From Bacteroidales bacterium (lineage in GTDB: Bacteria; Bacteroidota; Bacteroidia; Bacteroidales; UBA12170), in assembly GCA_029938465.1 (NCBI GenBank), contig JAOZUW010000002.1:10403-56587 (forward strand): 46,185 nt of DNA, in the 5' to 3' direction. The notes under the pieces were generated by a model. That model saw only the letters and a list, made by a program, of their open reading frames with translations, ran no database searches and was not told the DNA's origin. Positions 34,066 through 42,857 of this stretch are shown in pieces. Made by a program: the position numbers and the translations under genes. The stretch's first letter is position 1. Each line of letters opens with the position of its first letter.

Positions 34066-34770
34066 ATGATGAAAAAAAAGAAAACCATAGTGGTGTTAAG
34101 TGGAGCTGGAATAAGTGCCGAAAGTGGCATTTCTACTTTTAGAGATGCGAATGGTTTGTGGCGGAATTATCGAATGGAAGAGGTAGCTAGCCCTATTGCC
34201 TGGGCCAACGATATGGATTTGGTTTTGGAGTTTTATAATATTCGAAGAAAACAGTTGTTTGAAGTAGAACCTAATGCAGGTCATCAAGCCTTAGTAGATT
34301 TAGAGGCCTATTTTAATACTCAAATCGTTACTCAAAATGTAGATGATTTACATGAGCAAGCTGGAAGCTCTAATATATTACACCTCCACGGAGAGCTTAA
34401 AAAAGTACGCAGCACTGAAGATGAGAGTCTGGTATATGAGATGAAGCAATGGGAGCTTAAAAAAGGTGATTTGTGTGAGAGAGGCTCCCAATTACGACCT
34501 CATATTGTTTGGTTTGGTGAAGCAGTTCCGGCTTTAAGTCAAGCAGTGGAAATTGTGCAACAAGCAGATATATTGATTATTGTTGGAACTAGTTTGGTTG
34601 TATACCCGGCTGCAAGCCTTATGGATTATGCCCCTGAAGATGCTCAAATATATTATGTAGACCCTAATGCTTCTCAATTGTCATATAATAAGAGAGTAAA
34701 ATGTATCTCGGAAAAGGCTTCCTTGGCTCTCCCTCTGTTAGTCAATGAATTAATAGAGAATCAAGAATGA
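34066..34770 (+). CDS. cobB: NAD-dependent protein deacylase (sirtuin, class III-like)
   Basis: The 234-residue product has all sirtuin NAD motifs: LSGAGISAESGISTFRDANGLW, TQNVDDLHEQAG, the catalytic His in LHLHGEL, RPHIVWFGEAVP and IIVGTSLVVYPAASL. It lacks the two CxxC pairs of the usual zinc ribbon; only one Cys (GDLCERG) remains. The Tyr-x-x-Arg pair in EFYNIRRKQL matches the residues that let CobB/SIRT5-type enzymes remove succinyl and malonyl groups. It starts MMKK; either Met is possible. The FKBP gene downstream has its own promoter overlapping the end of this gene. Confidence 0.92.
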   Translation: MMKKKKTIVVLSGAGISAESGISTFRDANGLWRNYRMEEVASPIAWANDMDLVLEFYNIRRKQLFEVEPNAGHQALVDLEAYFNTQIVTQNVDDLHEQAGSSNILHLHGELKKVRSTEDESLVYEMKQWELKKGDLCERGSQLRPHIVWFGEAVPALSQAVEIVQQADILIIVGTSLVVYPAASLMDYAPEDAQIYYVDPNASQLSYNKRVKCISEKASLALPLLVNELIENQE

Positions 34771-34780
34771 CAAGAAATTG

Positions 34781-34788
34781 TATATTTG
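34781..34788 (+). promoter_or_regulatory. -7 element of the FKBP lipoprotein gene
   Basis: TATATTTG is an exact TAnnTTTG match. The start codon follows 16 bases later, so the leader would be about 10 bases. Confidence 0.55.
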
Positions 34789-34804
34789 CAGCAAAATTTA
34801 AAAT

Positions 34805-35263
34805 ATGAGATATTTATCTATCATTTTTACAATGATTATATTTATAGGCTTATCAGCTTGTAAAAAAGAGGATGATCTGAGTCAGAATGAGCAATTGACT
34901 CTTGATATAGAAAAAATAGAGAACTATCTAAATGAACATGATTTAGAAGCAGATAAAACAAATTCAGGATTGTATTACATCATTAGCTCGCCAGGATCTG
35001 GTACCTACCCAAGCGCAACTAGCACTGTAACAGTGCAATATGATGGCAAATTACTAGACGGAACTGCTTTTGATGATGGCACTATAACTTCTCCCTTAAG
35101 CAGATTAATACAAGGATGGATAGAAGGTATTCCTTTGTTAAAATCAGGAGGAAGAGGCCGTTTATTTATTCCTAGTTATATGGGATATGGTGCTGGTGGT
35201 AGTGGTAAAGTACCGGCAAATGCAGTCCTAATATTCGATATTCATCTGATCAGCTATTATTAA
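34805..35263 (+). CDS. FKBP-type peptidyl-prolyl isomerase, lipoprotein
   Basis: The 152-residue product begins with a lipoprotein signal (IIFTMIIFIGLSAC, lipid on Cys19, followed by KKEDD). The rest is an FKBP domain: SGLYYIISSPGSG, VTVQYDGKLLDGTAFDDG, LIQGWIEGIPLLKSGGRGRL, FIPSYMGYGAGG and VPANAVLIFDIHLISYY. It should help proline isomerisation during folding in the periplasm. The acidic-free KK after the lipid Cys does not show the Bacteroidetes surface-export signal, so it probably faces the periplasm. The glycosyltransferase gene begins 5 bases after its stop. Confidence 0.9.
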   Translation: MRYLSIIFTMIIFIGLSACKKEDDLSQNEQLTLDIEKIENYLNEHDLEADKTNSGLYYIISSPGSGTYPSATSTVTVQYDGKLLDGTAFDDGTITSPLSRLIQGWIEGIPLLKSGGRGRLFIPSYMGYGAGGSGKVPANAVLIFDIHLISYY

Positions 35264-35268
35264 ACTGT

Positions 35269-36840
35269 TTGAAAATAAACACTAAATATCGTCCGCTTTT
35301 TTGGTTGATTATTATCTCCACTCTTGCACGAATATTTATAGCTTCTTTTGTGGAATTAGGTAATGATGAGGTATATTATTATACCTATGCTTTATTTCCC
35401 GCTTGGAGTCATTTTGATCATCCACCAATGGTGGGTTGGTTTATCCAATTGTTCTCTGCAAACTTCTTTATGCATTCTCAATTATTGTTGCGTTTATCAT
35501 CAATTGTATTAGCAGCTGTTAATACATGGTTGATGTTTGAATTGGGCCGTAAAATAAATAATGAGAGAACAGGTTTGTACGCAGCTGCACTTTATACGGC
35601 TTCCATATATACATCACTTATTGTTGGTGTTTTTATTATGCCAGATACACCTCAAATTTTCTTCTGGATTTTATCCTTATACCTCATGCTTGATATTTTG
35701 CCTGATAAGGAAACTTCACAATCGAGTAAAAGAAATTTTTTGCTACTAGGTGTACTTATCGGTTTTGGAATGCTATCAAAATATACTTCTGTTTTTTTGT
35801 GGTCGGGGGTGTTTCTTTACCTTCTATTCTATAACCGTAACTGGTTGAAGAGTGTAAGCCTTTATATCTCTGGCTTGATCAGCTTATTGATTTTTAGTCC
35901 TGTTTTGTGGTGGAATAATAAGAACCATTTTATTAGTTTCACATTTCATGAGGATAGAGTAAGTTTATTAGATTCTCCCATTCGATTTGATTTTGTAGGA
36001 ACAGAAATGTTGGGGGAGTTTTTATATCAAAATCCTGTTGTGTTTATTTTGGTATGGATAGCAGTAGTTTTTGGCATTAAGCATCGAAATTATTTTATGG
36101 AATGGCAGAAATTTCAGATATTGCTACTTCAGGCACTTCCTATGATAGCGGTATTTCTTTTTGTATCCTTTTTTCGTAAAACCTTGCCACACTGGACCGG
36201 TCCTGCTTATATTTCTTTAATTTTGATAGCTGCTGCATATTTAAGCGATAGGTATAAAGATGATATGAGGATATTCCCGAAATCTATCAGTCTGGCACTA
36301 ATAAGTATCTTTTTGTTGATTTCGATTGGCTTTGCTCAGGTAAATTATGGCATCATTAATTTAAAAAAATGGGCAGGTTCCGATTTAACTTTAGATATGT
36401 ATGGCTGGCGAAAATTAGCAGCTCCTTTTGCAAAGGTAAAGCAAGAGGCTGAGGCCAAGGCGGAAATAACAAAAAATGCACCCATTATTAGCTATCGGTG
36501 GTTCCCGGCTGCTCATATCGATTATTATGTTGCTTTGCCTAACCAAACCAGCGTTTTGGGCTTAGGATCTTTGGAGCGAATTCATAAATACGCTTGGATT
36601 AATAGAGAAAGAGGTGGTTTTTATAAAGGAATGGATGCCTGGTATTTGGCTTTTGATTACGATTATAAGTCTCCCGATTTTTTAAAGCCTTTTTTTAATA
36701 ACATTATCCCTAAAGATACTATTGAAATACAACGTGGTGGCGAAACTGCCAAATTAGTATATGTGTATCTTTTAAAAGATTTAAAGAAACTGCCAAAAAG
36801 TGATTTTGAGGCCTTTTTGAAGAAGTCGAAAAATCCTTAA
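35269..36840 (+). CDS. GT39/GT83-like integral membrane glycosyltransferase (ArnT/PMT superfamily)
   Basis: No ATG lies near the start; the track uses TTG at 35269, 5 bases after the FKBP stop, and the first in-frame ATG is 52 codons later, inside a conserved motif, so the TTG is accepted. The 523-residue protein has about 10-12 membrane segments. Residues 27-50 carry ASFVELGNDEVYYYTYALFP and SHFDHPPMVGW, the acidic first loop of GT-C enzymes that use polyprenyl-phosphate sugars. It likely transfers a sugar from a lipid carrier to a protein or glycan outside the inner membrane. It is co-transcribed with the FKBP gene. Confidence 0.82.
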   Translation: MKINTKYRPLFWLIIISTLARIFIASFVELGNDEVYYYTYALFPAWSHFDHPPMVGWFIQLFSANFFMHSQLLLRLSSIVLAAVNTWLMFELGRKINNERTGLYAAALYTASIYTSLIVGVFIMPDTPQIFFWILSLYLMLDILPDKETSQSSKRNFLLLGVLIGFGMLSKYTSVFLWSGVFLYLLFYNRNWLKSVSLYISGLISLLIFSPVLWWNNKNHFISFTFHEDRVSLLDSPIRFDFVGTEMLGEFLYQNPVVFILVWIAVVFGIKHRNYFMEWQKFQILLLQALPMIAVFLFVSFFRKTLPHWTGPAYISLILIAAAYLSDRYKDDMRIFPKSISLALISIFLLISIGFAQVNYGIINLKKWAGSDLTLDMYGWRKLAAPFAKVKQEAEAKAEITKNAPIISYRWFPAAHIDYYVALPNQTSVLGLGSLERIHKYAWINRERGGFYKGMDAWYLAFDYDYKSPDFLKPFFNNIIPKDTIEIQRGGETAKLVYVYLLKDLKKLPKSDFEAFLKKSKNP

Positions 36841-36881
36841 TATCATTTTAAGACAGCATTTTCATTTTTCAATTTCTGATC

Positions 36882-36910
36882 AATAAATGATACTTTTTAT
36901 CATTTGTTTA
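36882..36910 (+). terminator. Terminator after the glycosyltransferase
   Basis: AAATGATA (36885-36892) pairs with TATCATTT (36898-36905) over a 5-base loop, with further A-T and G-T pairs outside and a T-rich tail. Confidence 0.65.
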
Positions 36911-36936
36911 TTTTTCCAATGACTATACAATTTTAT

Positions 36937-36944
36937 TAATTTTG
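36937..36944 (+). promoter_or_regulatory. -7 element of the glutaminase gene, almost touching the start codon
   Basis: TAATTTTG matches TAnnTTTG exactly and ends only 4 bases before the ATG at 36949. Transcription should begin at or next to the start codon, giving a leaderless mRNA. Confidence 0.6.
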
Positions 36945-36948
36945 CAGT

Positions 36949-37863
36949 ATGAATTATCAAGAAGTTTTAAATAGAATACATCAAGAAGTACAACAAAAAA
37001 AGAATCGAGGGAAGGTTGCTACCTATATACCAGCTTTAGCAGAGGCCGATATTCAGAAATTTGGGATGGCTATACACACCATAGATGGTGAAGATTATCA
37101 AGTGGGTGATGCTGAGGAGTTTTTCTCTATTCAAAGTATTGCAAAGGTCTTCACTTTAACCAAAGCTATACAACAACATGATGAAAAAGTATGGAAAAGA
37201 GTAGGAAAAGAGCCATCGGGAACTGCCTTTAATTCTTTGGTGCAATTGGAAGTGGAACAAGGTATTCCTCGTAATCCATTTATGAATGCAGGAGCATTAG
37301 TTATTACAGATATGATAACAAAAGGCACTGGTAAGATGAAAAAGGATCTCATAGCATTTGTTAGAAATCTGTCAGGAAATAATCAGGTTTCATACGATTT
37401 TGAAGTGGCACATTCTGAAGAAGAAACCGGATATAGAAATGTGGCTTTAGCCAATTTTATTAAAAGCTTTGATAATTTAACAAATGAGCCTAAGACAGTT
37501 TTAGATGTTTATTACCATCAGTCTGCCATACAAATGAGCTGTCTTGATTTAAGTCGCGCCTGCATTTTTCTGGCCAATAAAGGGCAATCGCCATTTTGTA
37601 AAGAACAAATATTAACGCCAAGACAAACCAAAAGGATGAACTCTATATTGCTGACTAGCGGAATGTATGATGCCGTAGGAGATTTTGCTTATCGTGTTGG
37701 TCTTCCAGGCAAAAGTGGTGTTGGAGGTGGTATTGTTGCCATTATTCCAGGAAAATTAGCTGTAAGCGTTTGGTCTCCAGGCTTAAATGCCTCCGGAAAT
37801 TCACAAATAGGGCTTAAAGCTTTGGAATTGTTTACTACATATACAGGTATTTCTGTTTTTTAA
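36949..37863 (+). CDS. glsA: Glutaminase
   Basis: The 304-residue product is a serine-dependent beta-lactamase-like glutaminase of the GlsA family, usual length about 305. Landmarks: GKVATYIPALAEAD, the catalytic Ser-x-x-Lys in FFSIQSIAKVFTL, GKEPSGTAFNSL, GIPRNPFMNAGALV, YDAVGDFAYRVGLPGKSGVGGGI and VWSPGLNASGNS. It hydrolyses glutamine to glutamate and ammonia in the cytoplasm, the reverse flux to glnA. The promoter position suggests a leaderless transcript. The downstream glycan operon has its own promoter-like sequence. Confidence 0.96.
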   Translation: MNYQEVLNRIHQEVQQKKNRGKVATYIPALAEADIQKFGMAIHTIDGEDYQVGDAEEFFSIQSIAKVFTLTKAIQQHDEKVWKRVGKEPSGTAFNSLVQLEVEQGIPRNPFMNAGALVITDMITKGTGKMKKDLIAFVRNLSGNNQVSYDFEVAHSEEETGYRNVALANFIKSFDNLTNEPKTVLDVYYHQSAIQMSCLDLSRACIFLANKGQSPFCKEQILTPRQTKRMNSILLTSGMYDAVGDFAYRVGLPGKSGVGGGIVAIIPGKLAVSVWSPGLNASGNSQIGLKALELFTTYTGISVF

Positions 37864-37918
37864 TGTTATTGTCATGTAGTCTTTCTATTAAAAAAGCTAT
37901 TGAATTTAAAAATTTCAT

Positions 37919-37925
37919 TACTTTG
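37919..37925 (+). promoter_or_regulatory. -7-like element at the head of the glycan operon
   Basis: TACTTTG (TA-n-TTTG, one base shorter than consensus) ends 7 bases before the flippase ATG at 37933. If real, the operon's mRNA has almost no leader. Confidence 0.4.
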
Positions 37926-37932
37926 CAAAGCA

Positions 37933-39195
37933 ATGCTAAAGACGTTTTACAAATCAGAATTTACCAAACAAGTTGCCACACTTTTAACGGGGAGCGTACT
38001 AGCTCAGTCCTTACCATTTATTGCTGAGCCATTTATTACTAGATTATATACGGCTTCGGAATTAGGAATTATTACTCTATTTATTTCTGTAGCCATGATG
38101 TTTTCTATTGTGGCCGCAGGAAGGTATGAATATGCTATTATGCTCCCTAAAAGTAAAAAGAAAAGCATAAATCTATTATTCCTTTCTTTATTTATCACCA
38201 TCTTAGTGAGCGTTCTTTCTTTTATAACAGTTTCGTTAATGAATGACTGGATATGCGATATTAAGGGAAATGATGAACTGGGAAGGTTCCTTTGGTATGT
38301 TCCACTTTCTGTATTATTTGCAGGCGTATTTAATAGTTTTAATCAGTGGGCCAACAGAAATGCTTACCACCGGTGGATGTCGGTATCAAAAGTAACTCAA
38401 AGTGGCACAATGGCAGGTTTAAACGTTTTGTTTGGGTATATGAAAATGGGTAGCGTGGGTTTGGTTATTGCATTTCTAAGTGCACAGTTTCTGTCTGTCT
38501 TTCCCTTGCTTTTCCCTTTCCTGAAAAAAGATAAAAAAATGATTAAAGAGGTTAATAAGCATCAAATGAAATCATTAGCGCTGGAGTATAAGAAATTTCC
38601 AACCACAAACTCACTACATGCATTTACCGATATGTTTTTCTTAAGCCTTTTAGTGTTTCTTATTAGTTATTATTTTGGTGACGATGTAACAGGTTATTAT
38701 GGGCGTACTTACAGATTGCTTTTAGCGCCCTCAATTTTAATTGGAGGCGTTGTAGGGCAAGTTTCTTATAGAAAAATGTCGATAATGAAAGCTAATGGAG
38801 AAAATATGCAAGGATTTTTTAAAAAGATAGTAGCACTCCTTTTTATTATTGGGTTGCCAATTTTTGTTATCACTATGTTTTTTGGGGACGAGATATTTGA
38901 AGTGTATTTAGGTGAAAATTTTCGTATAGCTGGGCGTTATGCTATGGTTTTGGCTCCATGGATCTGGTTAAAATTCATTGCCAGTCCCCTATCAATGATC
39001 CCTGTAGTATATAACAGATTAAACGCCTCATTTTTTTTAGGTGCTCTCACAAATATATTATTAGTTAGTGCTGTTGTTATTGGAGGCTCTTTTAAATGGA
39101 ATGTGATAGACACCTTTAAATTACTAACTTTGCTTCAAATAGTTATTCTTAGTATCTATATATTTTGGACCTATTGGTTGGTAAAAGAAAAATAA
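37933..39195 (+). CDS. Polysaccharide flippase (Wzx-like, MOP superfamily)
   Basis: The track starts at a TTG at 37900 that overlaps the -7-like element; the ATG at 37933 (MLKTFYKSEFTKQV) is preferred and gives 420 residues. It has about 12 membrane segments and the family start TLLTGSVLAQSLPFIAEPFITRLYTASELGI, followed by AAGRYEYAIMLPKSKK. Such proteins flip lipid-linked glycans across the inner membrane. It is the first gene of a six-gene operon, and the acyltransferase gene follows after 17 bases. Confidence 0.85.
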   Translation: MLKTFYKSEFTKQVATLLTGSVLAQSLPFIAEPFITRLYTASELGIITLFISVAMMFSIVAAGRYEYAIMLPKSKKKSINLLFLSLFITILVSVLSFITVSLMNDWICDIKGNDELGRFLWYVPLSVLFAGVFNSFNQWANRNAYHRWMSVSKVTQSGTMAGLNVLFGYMKMGSVGLVIAFLSAQFLSVFPLLFPFLKKDKKMIKEVNKHQMKSLALEYKKFPTTNSLHAFTDMFFLSLLVFLISYYFGDDVTGYYGRTYRLLLAPSILIGGVVGQVSYRKMSIMKANGENMQGFFKKIVALLFIIGLPIFVITMFFGDEIFEVYLGENFRIAGRYAMVLAPWIWLKFIASPLSMIPVVYNRLNASFFLGALTNILLVSAVVIGGSFKWNVIDTFKLLTLLQIVILSIYIFWTYWLVKEK

Positions 39196-39212
39196 AAAAG
39201 CAATAAACTATT

Positions 39213-39797
39213 ATGAGAAATATTTTTCAGGCGTTAGGGAGGGTATATTTGCGTTTTATTGCTCGTCAGGCAAGACCCATAATGATATATTATTACAAGA
39301 ATTTCCAAGGAAAAAAACATCCTAATATTAGGATCAGTTCATCTACGGTTCTAGGCAACAAGGAGAAACTTATTCTTCAAAAGAATGTTTATATTGGTCA
39401 TTTTAACCGTTTGGATGCCAGTAATGGAATAGAATTAGCCGAAGGGGTACAATTAGCTAGTTATTGTAGTATTGTAACACATTCTAGTCACCAAGCTATT
39501 CGCTTATATGGTGATAAATATCAGGATTTTAAAAATCATATTGGTTATAATAGAGGTCGTGTCTTTATTGGTAAATATACTTTTGTGGGGCCTCATTCTT
39601 TTATTATGCCAAATACTAAAATAGGCAAAGGCTGCTTGATAAAAGCTTATAGCTATGTAAAAGGTGACTTTCCTGATTTTTCTGTCATCTCAGGTAATCC
39701 TGCAAAAATCGTTGGAAATACAAAAGATATAGATGTAAAAACATTAGACAAAAATCCAGAATTATATGCCTTTTATAATACTTGGGCAAAAGAATAA
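39213..39797 (+). CDS. Hexapeptide-repeat acyltransferase (WbbJ/maltose acetyltransferase type)
   Basis: The 194-residue product has a short N-terminal helix region and then left-handed beta-helix repeats from about residue 40 to 170 (VLGNKEKLILQKNVYIGHF, IELAEGVQLASYCSIVTHSS, RVFIGKYTFVGPHSFIMPNT, KIGKGCLIKAYSYV). The HSSHQ motif contains the likely catalytic His, and VISGNPAKIVG is the usual end of O-acetyltransferases in glycan clusters. It probably acetylates a sugar of the polymer. It ends one base before the next gene's ATG. Confidence 0.82.
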   Translation: MRNIFQALGRVYLRFIARQARPIMIYYYKNFQGKKHPNIRISSSTVLGNKEKLILQKNVYIGHFNRLDASNGIELAEGVQLASYCSIVTHSSHQAIRLYGDKYQDFKNHIGYNRGRVFIGKYTFVGPHSFIMPNTKIGKGCLIKAYSYVKGDFPDFSVISGNPAKIVGNTKDIDVKTLDKNPELYAFYNTWAKE

Positions 39798-39798
39798 T

Positions 39799-41643
39799 AT
39801 GATAGGAGAGCCATTTAAATATCTTGTGTTTGGCAATGGCGAAAGCGTTCATCTGCTTAAATGGGTGAGAGAATTACAAAAATATTTCGATGTTATTGTG
39901 GTTTCATCCTTAGGTTTTATGCCCGAATTAGATAAATTACTCACAGAAGACAGAAAATATTCCTTTAAGATAAAACAAAATGAAAATGGTGCTAGTACTG
40001 GTTTTTTGGGGAAATTAAGTCAGTTAAAAAGAATTATTAATCAGACCAAACCTAGTTTTGTAAACGCTCATTATATAAGTAGCCATGGCTTTTTAGTGGC
40101 TTTGGCAAAAATAGGGAGTAAGCATAAATTTACATTTATTGCTTCAGCTTGGGGTACCGATGTATTAGTATTCCCTTGGAAGAATAAACTATTTTTCTAT
40201 TCCATAAAATTCATATTAACAAAAGCCGATTGGGTGACTTCTGATTCTGATTATATGTCATCGATAATAAAAAAGATTAAAAATAGAGAAGTGCTTACCT
40301 TTACTTTTGGTTTAGATAGCTTGCCCAATTATGATGATACTAAAAAGGATGAGAATCTGTATTTTTCTAATCGTATGCTCACCAAGAATTATAATATTGA
40401 TCAGGTGTTGATTGCATTTTCCAAAATATTTCAAAAGAATAACCAAGCTCGTTTATTGCTTTCACATAAAGGTGATGAAAAAGAAAACTTGGAGAAGCTA
40501 AGTATAGATTTGGGTTTAGAGAAAGCGGTTGATTTTATAGGATTTATCCGGGAGGCTGAACAAATTGATATTTACTCTCGAGCTTGTTGTTATTTTTCAT
40601 TACCCACTTCCGATTCTACGAGTGTAAGCTTGCTCGAAGCATTAGCCTACGGTTGTATTCCTATCTTGTCAGATATTCCTGCCAATAAAGAATGGGTGGT
40701 CGATGGCAAAAATGGATTGATAATAAGTGAGGATATACCTTTAGATAAATTACAGAGATTAAAAAAAAATAGAACTCAAATAGCTCAGAAGAATAGAGAG
40801 ATAATTGCTCAGAAGGCAATTTTTCCTCATCTTATAAGTCAGTTTGTTGGTAAAATTGCCAATACTAAAGAAGAATCAAATGAGTTTATAAAGGATCTGG
40901 TTTCTGTGATAACCCCATCATATAATTCAGCTTTATTCATTTCAGAAACTATAGAATCGGTATTGGCACAATCCTATCAAAAGTGGGAAATGATTATTGT
41001 TGATGATTGTTCAACAGATCATAGCCGCGATATTATTCAACAGTATTGTAATAAAGATAAAAGAATTAAACAAATTAATTTAACGGATAATTCGGGCGCT
41101 GCAATAGCTAGAAACACAGCCCTTTTATCAGCAAAAGGTCAATATATAGCATTTTTAGATAGCGATGATATTTGGATGCCCAATAAACTGCATTTACAGT
41201 TATCATTTATGAAAAATAATAATACGCCAATTTCTTTTACAGCGTATCAAGTATTTAATGAAGTATTATCTGATCATTTATATTCCATAGATGTTCCAGA
41301 TATTATTGATTACACAGGATATCTGAAAAACACAATAATTGGTATGTCAACTGCTATTATAGATAAGGCTGAAATTGGTATATTTGAGTTTTATAATATT
41401 AGAACTAGACAGGATACCTATTTGTGGATTTCTTTATTAAAAAAAGGATATAATGCATACGGATTTAATACGCCTTTGATGAAATACAGAGTGAGAAAAG
41501 AGTCTATATCTGCAAATAAATTAAAAGCTGTTCAAAGGGTGTGGTTTCTTTATTATCATTTAGAAAAACTTGGGTTTTTTAAATCACTCTATTATCTATC
41601 CTGTTATGGATTTAATGCATTAAAAAAAAGAAGAAAAAAATGA
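39799..41643 (+). CDS. Fused glycosyltransferase: GT4-type domain plus GT2-type domain
   Basis: The ATG at 39799 (MIGEPFKYLVFGNGESVHLL) is preferred to the tracked 39766, which overlaps the previous gene; 614 residues result. Residues 1 to about 345 are a GT4 (GT-B) enzyme, with ASAWGTDVLVFPWKNK and the nucleotide-sugar motif LPTSDSTSVSLLEALAYGCI. From about residue 360 a GT2 (GT-A) domain follows: VSVITPSYNSALFISETI, MIIVDDCSTDHSRDII and the DxD in IAFLDSDDIWMP. One protein could therefore add two successive sugars. The stop overlaps the aminotransferase start (ATGA). Confidence 0.88.
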   Translation: MIGEPFKYLVFGNGESVHLLKWVRELQKYFDVIVVSSLGFMPELDKLLTEDRKYSFKIKQNENGASTGFLGKLSQLKRIINQTKPSFVNAHYISSHGFLVALAKIGSKHKFTFIASAWGTDVLVFPWKNKLFFYSIKFILTKADWVTSDSDYMSSIIKKIKNREVLTFTFGLDSLPNYDDTKKDENLYFSNRMLTKNYNIDQVLIAFSKIFQKNNQARLLLSHKGDEKENLEKLSIDLGLEKAVDFIGFIREAEQIDIYSRACCYFSLPTSDSTSVSLLEALAYGCIPILSDIPANKEWVVDGKNGLIISEDIPLDKLQRLKKNRTQIAQKNREIIAQKAIFPHLISQFVGKIANTKEESNEFIKDLVSVITPSYNSALFISETIESVLAQSYQKWEMIIVDDCSTDHSRDIIQQYCNKDKRIKQINLTDNSGAAIARNTALLSAKGQYIAFLDSDDIWMPNKLHLQLSFMKNNNTPISFTAYQVFNEVLSDHLYSIDVPDIIDYTGYLKNTIIGMSTAIIDKAEIGIFEFYNIRTRQDTYLWISLLKKGYNAYGFNTPLMKYRVRKESISANKLKAVQRVWFLYYHLEKLGFFKSLYYLSCYGFNALKKRRKK

Positions 41644-42857
41644 TACCTTTCTCACCACCACATATCAAACAAGAAGCTATTGATGAAGTAGTAGACACTC
41701 TAAAGTCGGGATGGATAACCACAGGCCCCAAAACCAAGCTTTTTGAACAAAAAATTACAGAATACTGCGGTGCAAAAAATACACTCTGTGTGGGTTCAGC
41801 CACTTTTGGTTTAGAAATTATTTTACGTTGGTTTGGCATAGGCCAAGGCGATGAAGTAATTATTCCTGCCTATACTTATACAGCTACGGCAAATACTGTG
41901 GTGCATACAGGCGCAAAAGTGATTATGGTGGATGCCAATTCGGATGATTTTAATATGAATTTAGCAGAAATAGAAAAAGCCATAACGCCCAAAACAAAAG
42001 CTATTATTCCGGTAGATATTGCCGGATTACCTGTGGATACTACTAAAATCATTAAGTTATTATCATCCTCAAAGATGAAACAGTTTTTTAAAGCAAGAAA
42101 TACCATACAAGAAAAACTGGGAAGGGTTTTGGTTTTAAGTGATTCAGCTCATTCTTTAGGGGCACAATTACATAAGAAGAAAGTAGGTTCCTTTTCTGAT
42201 ATTACGGTTTTTTCTTTTCATGCCGTTAAAAATCTGACTACTGCTGAAGGTGGTGCTATAGCTTTTAATATGCCAGAAGGATTTGATAATGAAGCTATTT
42301 ATAAGGAAATAAATATGATTTCTTTGCATGGGCAAAGTAAAGATGCTTTTGCAAAAACCAAAAAGGGAGCTTGGCAATACGATGTGTTACAAGCAGGCTA
42401 TAAAGGTAATATGACCGATATTCAAGCTTCATTGGGCTTAGTAGCTCTCAAATATTACGAAATAGACAATTTACCTGTTCGAAAAAAAATAATGACGGCT
42501 TATCAACAAGCTTTTAGTCAATACGATTGGGCAGAGCTACCCATTTTTAAAGAAGAAAACAGAGAAACATCTTATCATATTTATACCCTTAGAATAAAAA
42601 ATATTACCGAAACGGAGAGAAATACAATTATTCAAAAGATATTTGATCAAGAGGTTTCTGTTAATGTGCATTTCAAACCACTTCCTATGTTTTCAGCCTA
42701 TAAAGAAAGAGGTTTTGATATTAAAGATTACCCCATAGCCTATGATAATTATTCTCGCGAAATTAGTTTGCCGGTTTATCAGGACTTAACAGAGGAGCAA
42801 GTAGAAAAAGTGATTATAGCTGTGGTGAATGCAGTGGAGGAAAGTATTCATGTTTAA
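41640..42857 (+). CDS. DegT/DnrJ/EryC1/StrS-family sugar aminotransferase
   Basis: The 405-residue PLP enzyme has IPFSPPHIKQEAIDEVVDTL, LKSGWITTGPKTKLFE, PAYTYTATANTVVHTGAKV, PVDIAGLPVD, LSDSAHSLGA, the Schiff-base Lys in FSFHAVKNLTTAEGGAI, and YKGNMTDIQASLGL. It converts a nucleotide-linked 4-keto sugar into an amino sugar for the surface glycan. A segment of about 25 residues (KLLSSSKMKQFFKARNTIQ and following) between the PVDIAG and DSAHS motifs is longer than in many relatives. It is fully embedded in the operon and overlaps genes on both sides. Confidence 0.92.
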   Translation: MIPFSPPHIKQEAIDEVVDTLKSGWITTGPKTKLFEQKITEYCGAKNTLCVGSATFGLEIILRWFGIGQGDEVIIPAYTYTATANTVVHTGAKVIMVDANSDDFNMNLAEIEKAITPKTKAIIPVDIAGLPVDTTKIIKLLSSSKMKQFFKARNTIQEKLGRVLVLSDSAHSLGAQLHKKKVGSFSDITVFSFHAVKNLTTAEGGAIAFNMPEGFDNEAIYKEINMISLHGQSKDAFAKTKKGAWQYDVLQAGYKGNMTDIQASLGLVALKYYEIDNLPVRKKIMTAYQQAFSQYDWAELPIFKEENRETSYHIYTLRIKNITETERNTIIQKIFDQEVSVNVHFKPLPMFSAYKERGFDIKDYPIAYDNYSREISLPVYQDLTEEQVEKVIIAVVNAVEESIHV

